DNA from: Agrocybe praecox
Taxonomy: Eukaryota; Basidiomycota; Agaricomycetes; Agaricales; Agrocybaceae
Assembly: GCA_964017145.1 (NCBI GenBank)
Contig: OZ024840.1
Span: 2,914,001-2,978,000 of the forward strand
Length of the DNA: 64,000 nt
Reading direction: 5' to 3'
The notes under the pieces were generated by a model that saw only the letters and a list, made by a program, of their open reading frames with translations, searched no databases and was not told the DNA's origin. Positions 32,464-44,700 of the stretch are shown here, piece after piece (position 1 is the stretch's first letter; each line of letters opens with the position of its first letter). The translations under genes and the position numbers were made by a program.

Positions 32464-33791
32464 ATGTCAATACAAGATCGCACATACGAATTCAAATCAT
32501 GCGTGGATTCTATACGCAATAGAACTGCTGGAAGCAACCGCGGATCTGAAGCCAGGCAACGCCTCCTACAGGCCAACGGAAAATCTGGCGTTAAGGGCGA
32601 GTTTTCTCGTATGGCCTCGTCTATTGGCAAAGATATCAGCAACACGACCATAAAATTGAACAAACTAGCTCAATGTAATGTGTACAAACTTAAAGCGAAG
32701 AGCTCTTCTCATTTCGTCAAATACAGTGGCTAAGCGAAAGACATTATTTGACGACCGACCAGTGGAGATCAGCGTATGTACTTCTTGCCCCGCCTTCATG
32801 CTTCACCAATAGCTTATACCAACCAGGAACTCACATTCATTATCAAACAAGATATTGCCAACATCAATAAGCAAATTGCAGCTCTCCAATCTCATGTCAA
32901 GCAACGTCATGGATCGTCCACCACTTTAGAGGCTAAAATGGTTGACGAACACAATCACAATATCGTCATGATGCTACAAGGGAAACTAGCGACTACCAGT
33001 ATGACATTTAAAGATGTTTTAGAGCTCAGAACACAAGTATGTTGTTACGCTGGTTATGTCTGCACGTACTCGACTAAAGCGTCTTCTAAGAATATGAAAG
33101 AGTCCAAAAGCAGGACGGAGCAGTTCATGTATACCACCCAAACCGCAGCAAATCAGGCACCATCTTGTATGTCATTTTATCTTCATCTGCATCTGAGAAT
33201 TTTCTTATATTGCTGCAGTACTGTATAATCCTCAGCGAAGTGATCCAATGGGCGACGGAAGTTCAACACCATACGATTCTAAGGGTAAAGGAAGAGCACC
33301 GCAGAACGGAGATGTTTTATCCCTGGACCTGAACTCCGCAGAGGAAGGCGGTGGCAACTCAAATAATGGATTTATGCAAATGCAGCTCGTCGAACAACAG
33401 GTACGCCTGCAATTCAATAACACTTGGGTAGAATTAAATTAACATTGTCATGGCACAGGACTCTTACATCCAGCAACGGTCGACAGCAATTGAATCTATA
33501 GAGACTACAATTGCCGAACTTGGCCAGATATTTACTCAGTTGGCCAATATGGTGGCGGAACAACGGGAGACGGTGCAGCGCATTGATGCCGATACGCACG
33601 ACATAATGTCAAATGTTAGTGGGGCTCAGAGGGAACTGCTAAAATATTACGCCAGTATTTCGAGCAACAGATGGCTGATGCTCAAGATTTTTGGCGTCCT
33701 CATCGTCTTCGTGAGTTGTCCCTGTTTCATACTCGTCTAATCATTTCACTTAACCTTTTTTCAGTTTTTGGTTTTTATTCTCGTGTCATGA
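32464..33791 (+). CDS. SED5: Qa-SNARE syntaxin 5 (Sed5)
   Basis: Seven exons: 32464-32674, 32727-32773, 32827-33036, 33091-33166, 33219-33400, 33459-33710 and 33765-33791; 334 residues. Sed5 is the Golgi t-SNARE for ER-Golgi and intra-Golgi fusion. Seen: N-terminal MSIQDRTYEFKSCVDSI (the Sly1-binding peptide type), a three-helix region with LTFIIKQDIANINKQIAAL, a disordered linker, the SNARE motif at about 243-307 with QIFTQLANMVAEQRETVQ carrying the central glutamine, and a C-terminal membrane anchor (MLKIFGVLIVFFLVFILVS). The anchor is completed only by a 27-nt last exon. Divergent from GPD. Confidence 0.94.
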
Positions 33792-33925
33792 TCACGTTCT
33801 TGATGAACGCTTTCATCGTTTATAGCATATTTATTGGACACTCTTATTGGACTCGACATTTAATTAAATATCCGTACTTCGCTCCTAGAAACAGTATACA
33901 TACACAAACGGGACAGAAATACACA

Positions 33926-35133
33926 CTAGCCGACTGGAATCGCGTTGACTCCTGTCCCCCATGTCTTCGATGGTCCTTTCTTGCCCCTCTTGCGATGCCG
34001 TTCACCACCTCTATGCGTTTCTCCATCAACAACGTCCCCAACGGTCCATGTTTTCTTTGTGACTGGCTGATGGTCCATTCCAGACGTGGCTGAAAATCTC
34101 TGGGGCCTACTCGGTAGATTAGGGAAAGAGTTGTCCTTGGATGCTTCCTTTTCGATGCGCTCCTCCTACAACAGTGGAAATCAAATAAATTGGTCAAGTC
34201 ATAGAGATAGTTTAATATACGGAGACATACGCGTTGTTCAAGCAGGGCTTTATTCCTTTCCCTAACTTTCGTTAACCGCGATTCGCCTTTGCCTCCTCCA
34301 CCGGCGGTCAATTCGACATTGATCATACGGCCATCTAGCATAGTTTGATGCAATTTGAGGCCTTGTTGTAGAGCGTTTCTGTGTGAGAATTCTAAGAATG
34401 CGCAACCTTTGGACTTGGCTTTTTGAACAGGTGTTGCTTGCCCATTAGATTTGGGTGTAAGAAGACGTATTGACGGCGGTGGGTCTGAGAGCATAATCGT
34501 ATACAAATACACAACGGAGGAAGCTGCAATTACATACCGCATACAGCAAAATGTTTCTGTATTTCTTCCAGAGGGGTGGTATATTTCAGGTTGCCTTTCC
34601 AGAATGCGTGAATTTAAATGATATGCAAAGAAGGCGGCGAAGAACTTACCGAGAAAGAGAATAAATCTCTGTTTCGATGGAGGTTCGCTAGTTTTCTTGT
34701 CTCCGTCGAGTTTTTTGCGTTTTGATGTCTTCTTTGATTTTTCTTTCCCTTCAGTGATCTCCCCCTTCTTCGTTGCATCGCCCTCATCCTCGTCTTCCCT
34801 CTTCCGCTTCTTCGTAGGAGCCGACTTCACTTTTTCCACAGCGACTGAAACATCCTCTGCCTCTGCTTTGCCCTTGCCCTTGCTCCTCGCTTTGCTTTCT
34901 TTGCCTGTGCTTTCACTCCCGATCGTGTTGCCGTTTTCCTTGCTTTTCTTCTTGTGCTCAGCTCCTGTAGTTTCAGCCGTATTGCCATCAGAGCCAGCGA
35001 GATCTTGGTCCTCCATGGCAGGGACTGCAAAAGCTTCCATGTCATCGGGACCATTCTTCCCTTTGCCCGACTTGCGTTCGCGGAATGCAAGTCCCTTCTT
35101 TTGCTTTTTCGTCAGCTTTTGTGTGCTGCTCAT
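33926..35133 (-). CDS. NOP6: Nop6-like RNA-binding protein
   Basis: Exons 35133-34650, 34594-34538, 34484-34231 and 34165-33926; 344 residues. The first half is Lys/Glu-rich and disordered with a start KLTKKQKKGLAFRERK. An RRM follows: RFILFLGNLKYTTP (RNP2), then KGCAFLEFSHRNALQQGLKL (RNP1-type) and GRMINVELTAGGGGKGESR, and a basic C-terminal tail. This layout is that of yeast Nop6 and its fungal relatives, nucleolar factors of small-subunit assembly. The RRM core is interrupted by two introns whose removal is needed to give LKYTT. Convergent with SED5 (134 bp between stops). Confidence 0.85.
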
Positions 35134-35555
35134 CGTGGACTCCTGGAGGCAGATGATGCTGCGGGTGATTTAGAGTTTAATGTAACAGAAAACGTGCAAT
35201 ATGATACACGATGATACAGCAAGTCGGTCGAGGATGAAACTGAAGAGGACAGAAATGATAAGTTTTGAATTACCAAAAAGAGAAATCCAAGTTTTTGATC
35301 GGATCGAGCTCCTATACAAGGGGACTCCTGCCAATAAATCAGAGGCAGTTCATCAACATCTCGCAATAGAAGTTTCTGTATTTGAAGAAAAACATGTACA
35401 ATATACATATTATAGACCAATTGCCCTTCATTATGTGATATTTATTCTAATTTCTGGTTGTACAAAGGATCAAGCAAAAATACAGACAAGCATGCAATAG
35501 AAGATACAACTCCAATCATCCAAAGGGAAATTTTGCGTTAGGTGAAATACAGAGT
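35134..35555. other. Intergenic region
   Basis: About 420 bp between the NOP6-like start and the stop of the next minus-strand gene. Fairly AT-rich; no gene or repeat seen. Confidence 0.5.
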
Positions 35556-37327
35556 TCAAGATGGTTTTTGACTTTTAGCAGCAGCCAAACTCATGTCAAC
35601 AGCTGCGAGTTGATCATATCCTGACTGGTCTGCCCTATCGCCCATCATGCGTATTTCAAAATCTATTTCAAAATCATCAACGAGAAATACTCACCCAATT
35701 GACAGACCGTTGACGGCTTCACCAGCGCCTTCTATTTCTCTTTCATCTTCTTCCTCTCGTCTTCTGTTTAATGGTCGGAGAATAGGGCTCGGCATACTGA
35801 TAGTCGCTCTGAGAGTAGGACTGGAAGTAATGCTAAGCCCACGAGGATATGAAGAATAACCGTTGGAAATCGTGGGAGAAGATGCTGCTGAGCTTGCTGC
35901 TGATTGAGGAATTGTGACCGGAATAGCGATTGGGAGCCTGGAGCCACTCCCCCTGGGCATCGGTGAGCCGGCGAGCGTATGCGATTCGCGCAAATATTGA
36001 ACCGAAGGAGAAACAGCGCGGCGCTTCGAGCTGCTTTGGTAAGGGTCGAAACGATCTTCCACTAATAATCGCACGTAAGATAAAGGATAAATGATACAAG
36101 GAAAATTAACACGTGCGTTTGCGTTTATTGGATCGTACAGCGCTTGTGGTAGGGGGCGGGGTATATCGCCATTGGCTAATTTGGCTCGGTGTCATGGAGG
36201 GAAGTTGAGGGGATCCCATGGGCTGACCACCATGAAATTCAGCACATGATGCGCAGAATGGTCATGGGCAGTCTACTCACAACATCAACATCCATTGCAG
36301 CTGCACCAAAGCTAGAGGACGTTTCCGATATGCTCATACCGGTATCGTCTCCATAGATACTTCCAGACATGCTACCCGCTGGTGTATGGGTTTTGCGTAT
36401 ATTAATTGGTTGCGTCCCTGTCGGCACAAGAGGAGGTGCGGTAAATGCAAAGGGACCTTCGTCAGCCTCTGGTTCATCGTCGCTAGGTGTATCTTCGCGG
36501 ACTTGATCCTCATGTCCTGCCTCTTCCGGATAACGCCCGCGATCGGTAAAAGTTCGTGGGGTGCGTGGTTGGGCAGGGAGATCAGATACAGAAGCCACTA
36601 ATTTCTGGAATGCGGCTTCAGACTTGATTTCAATCTCTTCTGGGCGCGATTCTGATAATAAATTGAGTATCCGCGGTTGCTTGAGCTTTGTATGTGAGAG
36701 AGACACGAAAGGTATTTGATTTATTTCAGCGTGGTTTTGAATGAATATTATGTGAATACGTACAGGAAAAGAAAGTCTTCTGTTGAAAATGGTTGGCATG
36801 TCTGTTGTAGCATCCATACTGGCAGATGAGCGGCGGCGTGGAGGCGTCAATGGTGGCTGCCGAACGGCAGTCTTCGCCGCCGCGGGGAGATCCTCCTCAC
36901 TGTTTCCTGGGGCCTTCAAGGGTGGAGTACGGGTTTCAGAGCTGTTCGGTGAGTCCGTCATCATCCTTTCCTTGTCGCTTTCTGATTCCTCTGCAATGAA
37001 TGCATTCTGGCTCTGACTGCGTCTCCGTGCGTGAAGGGTAAATGAAGAAGCAAGAGGACTGTGTAGTCTTGTCTCAGAGAAATATCCCGTCTTCTGCAAG
37101 ATACTGGTGCGACGAAGTCGATTGAATAGAAAACCCGGATCGTCTAAAGTAACCGCAGAAGAGGATGCACCTGGACTCGAGGAAGTCGAGAATGGCAAGG
37201 CGAAGTCGGAAGATGAAGTCGGAAGAGGTGCTCTGGAAGAGGCTTTGGGCATAGTATGGATGAGATCAGAAAACAGTAGGGGGGGGATGTTTGCGGATGA
37301 GTTGAAAGGAGACTGTAGGGCGGGCAT
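35556..37327 (-). CDS. Ser/Pro-rich hypothetical protein, agaric type
   Basis: Five exons: 37327-36764, 36685-36281, 36222-36111, 36061-35695 and 35634-35556; 508 residues. It contains many SP/TP sites (RQPPLTPPRRRSS), a better ordered helix (PRILNLLSESRPEEIEIKSE, AAFQKLVAS), a basic/NLS-like SNKRKR, then LEDRFDPY and SKRRAVSPS, and ends AAAKSQKPS. I recognise the RFDPY...SKRRAVSPS block as recurrent in agaric hypothetical proteins but know no function. Two points are uncertain: the start (37327 chosen; 37252 possible) and the donor before LEDRFDPY (a GT at 36110 or a GC slightly upstream; both keep frame). The last exon, outside the long open frame, is supported by phase and a clean stop. 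A nuclear, CDK-regulated role is only a guess. Confidence 0.7.
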
Positions 37328-37465
37328 GAAGTTGTCCAATTGACCTTGGGACAATGTGCATAACAAGTTTTAAGTTTAGCTCAGTCTGTCCAGATGGGGC
37401 TATCGCTCTGGCCTTTTCCGACAAGGGTCCGGCATCATGGACAAAAATAATATTCTACTCTTTAT

Positions 37466-38253
37466 CTACAAGAACTTGGAAGCAAAACCAGCATACAACC
37501 AGCCTCCTACAATGTACGTCGAAGTAAGGAATTGGCCTGAAAAGTTTTTGTTTTAGTGCTGAAACGCAGGGATAGGAGGGAAACCTACCGAGGAGGCTGA
37601 GCGTTCCAAGCAGGTGAAGAGGAGTGACGCGCTGTTCGTATACAGCTAGGCAAATTTGCGGAAGTTTAGGATGACAGCTACGCACCTTCTTAGGGTCACC
37701 TTTGAGATATCCACGAGTGTAAGAAATGCGAGACAATGTCCACAGTGCGCATGAAGATGCCGCATATATGGGATAATGTACTCCGCTCAATATCGTCCTG
37801 CAGTAACGTACTTGAGTACAAGTCTGACATAGAGGAAATGAGACATACACCAGGTAAACCAATGTGATATTCTCAAGTGTGTTCTGGTGAGCACCTGTAT
37901 CGAATGGTCAGAATCTAATAAATTTTGACACCGAAGCACAATGTCGCACGCTGAGCACAGTTGAATAAATAGGCATCTTTGGACGCCTCAACCTGAGCTT
38001 TCTCTGCATACACTGAAGAAAAAAGGACATCAGAGTTATCCAGAAGGTTCGCAATATAGCACATACATTGAGGATATTCAATGCCTGCTTTTTTTCTGTA
38101 TATGCCGACAACGGAGGTTTGCCCTATAAGGAGAAACGCGGTCGATAGCAGCCCGGCGCCGACATATTCAAAGCTGAAGGAAGATAAAGGTTAAAAAAAG
38201 AGACCCAAATTTTTAGAAGCGAACCCGTCTGGAAGTGTAAAGTTCATCGCCAT
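37466..38253 (-). CDS. Microsomal glutathione S-transferase 3-like (MAPEG family)
   Basis: Seven short exons: 38253-38225, 38173-38067, 38012-37950, 37894-37849, 37797-37686, 37631-37589 and 37536-37466; 156 residues, the normal size for MGST3. MAPEG proteins are four-helix membrane enzymes of glutathione conjugation or peroxide reduction. Seen: AGIEYPQLYAEKAQ, LFNCAQRAHQNTLENI (the family signature FNCxQRAHQNTLE), VHYPIYAASSCALW and SRISYTRGYLKGDPKKR, plus hydrophobic helices at both ends. The signature forms only after splicing three introns, which strongly supports the model. Divergent from RRB1 with 225 bp between starts. Confidence 0.9.
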
Positions 38254-38478
38254 TTTTTATGTACGACAAGTTCTGAAGGTGGTGTCGGTGAAAAAAAGGT
38301 TCGAGTGCTGGGTGCCCCTAAGTTAGCCTGGCCCTAAGCCACTCCTCGGGTGCTAAATTCAGAGTCCGTGATCTTAGTCACGTGGGTTCGATCAATCAAT
38401 ATTTTTGAAATCTTGTGTAGATCAGTTTTGACTTTTGTTGACCCTTGCTCATTAAATCTTATTGCTACCACTTTAAAA
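38254..38478. promoter_or_regulatory. Divergent promoter MGST3-like / RRB1 with CACGTG
   Basis: A 225-bp gap between divergent starts, with TCACGTGGG (CACGTG at 38379-38384), about 95 bp upstream of the RRB1 ATG. E-box proteins such as Cbf1/Pho4 relatives could bind; not demonstrated. Confidence 0.4.
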
Positions 38479-40172
38479 ATGTCTAAACGTCCTGCAAGCG
38501 ACGCACAAGATGGCCAACCTTCCAAAATTTCATCGGCAGCGAACAAGCGCAACAATGTAGTCATGGAGGAAATGGGAGAGTTCGAGGATGCTTGGGAAGA
38601 TGAAATAGAAAGTGAAGAAGAGAACGCAGAAAATGGGGAAGACGCGGAAGATGGTTGAGCAGTTTACCTCGAATTTTGGATCCCGTCACTGATTTCATAT
38701 GCTTTAGGTATGGATGTTGACGAAGTGCTCCCCGCAATTGAAGAATCGGAAGAAACGCCTCAAGCGCCCGATGTCTTTATTCCTGGTAAACACCGTTTAG
38801 GCGAGGACGAAGTGTTGGAGGCAGACGATACCGTTTACATTATGCGCCATTCGATGAATGTGAATTGGCCTTGTTTATCCTTCGATGTCCTGCGAGATAA
38901 TCTTGGAGACGAAAGACAACGATTTCCCGCAACTGCTTACATCGTATCAGGGACACAAGCAGACAGCCGCAGCCCAGAAAAGAACGAGGTAGTCGTTTAT
39001 AAAATGAGTTCTCTTCACCGAACACAGAAGGATGGTAGTAAGTGAGTTTCTGTCTTTCAAACGCGATGCGTGATTCAATATAACATTAATCACAGACGAC
39101 TCTGACTCGGAAAACGAGGACGACGAGGACGATGATGACCTGGATGAAGACGCAATCCTCGAATATAGGTCAATACCTCATGTGGGCAGCGTAAATCGTG
39201 TCAGAGCACAACCCGTATCAGCGTACCCTGAGGCTACGCAACCATATCACGTCGCGAGTTGGGCAGAAACCGGAAAAGTGCATATTTGGGATGTTCGCCC
39301 TCTGATAGAATCGCTGAATGTTCCTGGATACACCCTGGACAAAAACCGTGCTCACAAACCTGTCTTCACCATTAATTCCCATGGAAGAGCGGAAGGATTT
39401 GCAATGGATTGGGCAGCGTCTGGCTCTTCTTCTCTTCGACTATTGACTGGCGATATACATTCTAAAATTTACCTAACGACCTCCACACCATCTGGATTCA
39501 ATGCACTGTCCCAGCCGTTTACTTCACACACTTCCAGTGTCGAAGATCTACAGTGGAGTCCTTCAGAGCCCACAGTTTTCGCTTCCTGCTCTGCCGACCG
39601 CAGCATACAGATATGGGATGTGAGGACGAAAGGACGTAAAAGTGTTGCTGGAATTATCTCTGCTCACGAGAGCGACGTCAATGTTATCAGTTGGAATAAA
39701 CTTACCAGCTACTTGTTGGTCAGTGGAGGTGATGAAGGAGGCATCAAAACATGGGATCTTCGGAATGTCCAAAAGATTGGGTCAGTTACCATCCCTCTAA
39801 CCTGAGCATTGCTCTTACTCACCATTTACGAACACCAGATCAAACTCGACTGACCCAGCGCCTGTCGCATCATTCACATGGCACAAAGCACCTATCACAT
39901 CCATTGAGTGGCATCCTACTGAAGATTCGATCTTTGCTGCTGGAGGGGCTGATGATCAAGTCACTCTCTGGGATCTTGCCGTTGAACAAGACGAGGACGA
40001 AGCTGGCATGAGCGAGTCCTTCGCTGGTGAAAGTGACGTTCCACCACAATTATTATTTGTCCATCAAGGACAAAAGGATGTTAAGGAAGTCCATTGGCAC
40101 CCTCAAATCCCCGGAACGGTCATCAGCACGGCATTGGACGGGTTTAATATCTTCAAAACTATCTCAGTTTAA
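38479..40172 (+). CDS. RRB1: Ribosome biogenesis WD-repeat protein Rrb1 / GRWD1
   Basis: Exons 38479-38653, 38708-39037, 39096-39780 and 39839-40172; 507 residues. Rrb1 is the dedicated chaperone of ribosomal protein uL3 in the nucleolus. Seen: an acidic N-terminus ([17 protein letters not shown]), the family's [18 protein letters not shown] and [19 protein letters not shown], a second acidic patch, then WD40 repeats ([47 protein letters not shown]) and the end [10 protein letters not shown]. Length and order are those of GRWD1. The stop is 51 bp from the convergent gene. Confidence 0.93.
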
Positions 40173-40223
40173 TACAATTTTGCACTTGTCCATTTTATTC
40201 TCAATCTTTCCAAGTAAGGATAG

Positions 40224-41398
40224 CTACTTCAAAGCCTTTTTCGTCATGTCATGCAAAGCCATGTATGTGTTCCTCATGTCACGTAAATGCTGCTGCGCTT
40301 GGAAGAAATGCTGTTCGTCGTGTGCCCGTAAAGCTGTCTTTACACCAGTTAGCACCAAGTTAGTCGACATGTATCTGTCTCACCAAGTATTCCTTGACAT
40401 CAGGATACTTGACTAATTTTGAAGCTATCTTTGCACGCGAGAGGTAGCTTATGCGGATGGTGTCCCGCGTAACGAGAGCCGCCTCTTGCGCGCGATGAAG
40501 TTCCGCTAAAATGTCTGCCAGCTATTTAGCTGAAAGCGTTATTGTTCCCTCAAACTCCAACGAACCGTCTTGTAAGTCTGTAGTTGTTGCGCCACAAGTA
40601 CTGCTGCGGTTTATATGAACTTAGCTCGACACGAAACATTATGATGCGCGTACCCTTTGAGCCTACAAAACATGATTGTTCCTTCAGATAATAGCACGGT
40701 AGGATGAAAAAGGAAGGCTTGCTCTGGAAACGACAAAATAAACCAGGACTTGATTTGGTCCTACCCCAAGATGAGTATCTTCGCACAGAAAGAATATCTG
40801 ATACGAACTACAACCCAAATCATCATATCGCATTCCTGTTTAACCACAATATCCAGATTCTCCACAGACTCCTCAATCATAGTTGGAGCAATAGAAGAAG
40901 GATCGTGCATCCACTCCACAGCGCCCGAACGCAGTTTGTAAAGTCCAGCAATGTCACCCAAGCAGTCGTCATCTGGAAGCGCTCCCGAGACTTTCCTTCT
41001 TTTCCGAGGTGTCGTTGCCAAAGACGAGTTTTCATGTCCATATGACGAAGTAACAGAAAGCAGGTTTTTGTTGAGAGAGCTATTTTGTATATCTTGAACC
41101 ATCCGATGAAGACCACTGCCAGAAGAAAAGTTTCGTGTTGAGGATAACATAGCAGAAATAAAGCATAAGAGTTCACATAAGCTGAAAGAAAAAACGATTA
41201 GAAAAGTCCCAGTAAGTCAGTTAGTTGTAAGAGGTTCTCGCTTTTCTTGGTAGAACTTTGTAAAGAGCCTCTTCGCCAGCTTGTACGATATGCAGTTTTA
41301 TAGCCTCGAAAACGCATACAGTGAGAAACACAAAGTTCACCACGAACAGCATAGTCATATCCAGGTACCTCAAGCTCTTTTTCCAGAGTTGGTTCCAT
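40224..41398 (-). CDS. Coiled-coil hypothetical protein; gene model with an in-frame TAG
   Basis: Exons that can be supported: 41398-41369, 41279-41257 (23 nt), 41181-40805, 40723 to about 40631, then a segment ending at 40384, and 40337-40224. The start reads MEPTLEKELELAKRLF, then LCELLCFISAMLSSTRNF, a basic PRKRRKVSG, then FLFHPTVLLSEGTIMFCRLKG, and after the problem region LADILAELHRAQEAAL, KLVKYPDVKEYL and a helical end QQHLRDMRNTYMALHDMTKK. Between 40575 and 40384 one frame carries LQDGSLEFEGTITLSAK, a TAG (40524-40522), and then LADILAEL in the same frame. Either an intron from about 40637 to 40522 removes it, or the gene carries a nonsense codon. No family recognised; helical content resembles complex subunits such as kinetochore proteins, without proof. 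Confidence 0.5.
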
Positions 41399-41703
41399 AG
41401 AGCAGAGATTTCCCAGTCGAGCTAGTAGAAAAAGAAGGGTGTGTACGTGCGAGGTTTGGAAAGAAAGAAAACATAATGCGTATGCGTATATTAACTCCTA
41501 TTAACGCGTTATTTACGTTTGTTGTGTTGCAGCTTCTCGTTAGTCACTCTGTTCTCATTGAGCTTAACAAGTTGACCAGGCTTACTTACTGTCCCAATCC
41601 TGTCAACTTCCCTCTTTGATTCCTTTCTTTCTTAATGTTTTACTCAACACTTACGTAGCGGAATAACACACTTGGATCGAAAACTGGCTACAGCAGTTTG
41701 ACT
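41399..41703. promoter_or_regulatory. Divergent promoter of the coiled-coil gene and TAF1, with ACGCGT
   Basis: A 305-bp gap between divergent starts. AACGCGTT at 41504-41511 contains ACGCGT, the MluI cell-cycle box bound by MBF in fungi. A pyrimidine-rich stretch (cctctttgattcctttctttctt) lies before TAF1. Confidence 0.4.
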
Positions 41704-44700
41704 ATGTCGGCGCAAGACGAAAACGATGTCATCTCGGCTTTGACTGGATTTTCAATCAATCATGTCCTGGGTGACTTGTCCCTGTCAGCAGGCGCAGGCG
41801 AAGAACTCTCCAACAGACTCGGAATATCAGGACTCTCAGCACTAAACTCAAAACAAATCTACAACGAGAAATGGGATGAAGATGACATAGTAGGACCTGA
41901 ACAAGGAGAGGACTGGGAAGATGAAATTGACAGAGAAATGCGAGAAGAGGAGGAAGAGGAAGCTTCTATCAAACAAGAAGCCCATTCACCCGGAATCAAA
42001 GAAAAGCAGAGACGCGTACGCGTCGTAAAGCGTCTGGTTGAACGACCCAAAAGTGTCTACGAGCGCTTCCCGGCCTTTGAGAAAGACAGAATCCTTGACT
42101 TTACCGAACTATTCAAGGGTTATACGGTCAAGAAGTCCCGTCTATCGAAGCGTCCTTATCAAGGTATATTGTCATGATTTATTTTGTTATGCATCCCTGT
42201 GTTGATTTGTGAGCAGTCGAAACTGTGTATCCGCGAAAGAAGGAAAATCCAAAAGGTTTCTTAGACGCCGTCGTTGGTGATGCTAAGAGGCAGGTAGAAA
42301 GTAAACGAGTCGAAGAAGTAGTATCATCTGGCAATATTGAAGCTGATCTACGAAGAGCTATTGAGGTACGTTGATTATGACACAACTGTTTCATTGTGTT
42401 CATTGTATACTTCGTAGGAGCGTGAAAATACCGATGTTCCAGTTGATTTACCCTTGGGAGACAGAACTTTTGATCTTGTTCTGCTATCCAACTGGGAAGA
42501 TCAGATAGTTTATGAACCACAACATAAACCGCGCGCCTCCCTCCCGACTCCAGCATTCACTTCTCCTGAAAGCGACCTCACGACACCCATTAATAAAGCT
42601 CTCGAGTCCGGGTCATGGACACAAAGTATCATCTGGAGTCCAAACACTCCATTTCGTGATTTCACCCAACTGGAGTTTAATCACGAAGATGATGTCGTAC
42701 CGGAAGAAAGACCAGGTATTACTTTTACGAACTTTCTCCTCGGAAAATAGACCCTAATCTTTCACTTAGTGGAAACCATACGACCACGGAAGAGGTTACG
42801 GACAGATGCAGGGCTGCGCGATAAATTCAATCTCTCCAACGATAACTTCTATGAAGTTGCCAAAGACGGTGGAAAGCACCGGGTACGGCAAACCTTTGGA
42901 CAACTTGTCGTTGAGCATGCATACCCAGCTCAGAAGTTACAACTACCATTTGTGAGTGAATATTCTCTTATCTTCGGGCTTATTCTCATCTATTTTAGTA
43001 TAAAACTCGCCTGTCCAAACAAGAGGCACGTTCGTTCCATCGTCCTGCTCTGCAATTCCCTTCGAATATCGAACTACGATTTGCGAAGGTGCGAACCGCC
43101 AAGAAGAAGAAAGACAAGGCAGGCCGAAAACTCGGCAAAGGCGGCAATGTTGGCGAGGGTCTGCGGAAGACAACTGATCTCAGTCTTCGAGATACGTCTA
43201 ATTTCGTTCTGTGGGAGTACTCTGTACGTAATATTTCTGTTTATTTTTGTGCTCAAAAAATTCTGAACTGGGGTATCACAGGAAGAGCATCCCCCTATCA
43301 TCCCCAATTTTGGCATGGGAAGCGTACTCGTCAATTATTATCGGAAGAAGGATGAAAAAGATGAATATGTACCAAAGGTGAGAGTTGTTAACGGTTATCA
43401 AACGTTTCTTACCTTTGAATCTTGCAGGGTGATCTTGGGTTTCCCTTTGTTTTGGAACCTCAAGATGAGTCTCCATTCATGAAATTTGGATACGTATATC
43501 CTGGTCAAACTGTTCCCGCGCTCTATAACAATCTCATGAGAGCCCCTCTATTCCGTCACAAGCCATATCCCACAGATTTCTTGGTAGTCCGGTGAGGTGA
43601 TGTTAATTATTTGAGACAACAAACATTAACAAGATATAGGAGCACCATTAAAGGAGAGACGAAATATTATCTCCGGGATATCAAAAACCTTTATGTTCTT
43701 GGCCAGACATATCCTGTGACCGAGGTTCCAGGACCACACTCGCGGAAAATTACCAACACCATCAAGTTCCGATTGCAGATAATAGCATTTAAACTTCTCA
43801 GGAAAAGTCAAGGAGAGCGCCTTAAAATATCCCGGTTAATGAAATATTTTCCTGATCAGAACGAGCTGCAAATGCGGCAGAGATTGAAGGTCAGTGTTTT
43901 TGACACACATGATCATTGTATTCCCATCTGACGCTGAAATGTAGGAATTTATGGAGTACCATCGACGTGGCCCGCATCAGGGCTTTTGGAGACTAAAACC
44001 AAATTGGGCTGTCCCTTCTGATGCAGAAATGCTGAAGATGGTAGGGCCCGAGCAGGTTGTGCTTACTGAGAGCATGCAAGTTGGCCAAAGGCATTTGCAA
44101 GATGCAGGTTACAGTCATGCGGCAGATGTTGCCGAAGGCGATGAATCTAACCTGTCTGTGGAACAACAGCTGGCACCGTGGATTACTACCAAGAATTTCC
44201 TCTTTGCTACCCAGGCCAAGGCTATGCTTAGGCTTCACGGTGAAGGAGATCCTTCTGGACGCGGTGAGGCGTTTAGTTTCATAAGAATATCTATGAAAGA
44301 TATTTTCGTCAAAGCAGGGGAAGACTATGAACAAAAAATGGGTAAGTGACCTCGATTTTCTAGCCGGTGTTTCAATTACTTAGGCGTTTATTCTTTCCAG
44401 CGGAGGCTGAAAACAGGCCAAAGTCTGCGCACCGGTACAATGTTGCCGAACAACAGCTAATTTACAAGTCTGAGATCGAACGCATATGGAAAGCGCAGTT
44501 TGATTCTCTCAGTCGTAAAGATGAGCCGCAATTGTCAGATGACGAAGATAAAAAAGACTCGAAGAAGCCTTCTCAGCCCTCAGCTGGCCCGGCTACGCGT
44601 GATTCGCCTGCTGCCTATAGCAGAGGTTCGTCTTTGGAACGCGACCGTGAAGGCAGTCTTGGTCCCGACGGTAGCAAGAGCGTTTTGCGAATAAAGCGAC

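Noticed and set aside
38338..38410. Possible tRNA (GGTTCGATC near 38385)
   Set aside because: Only the T-loop-like word is present; no matching acceptor, D or anticodon stems can be drawn.
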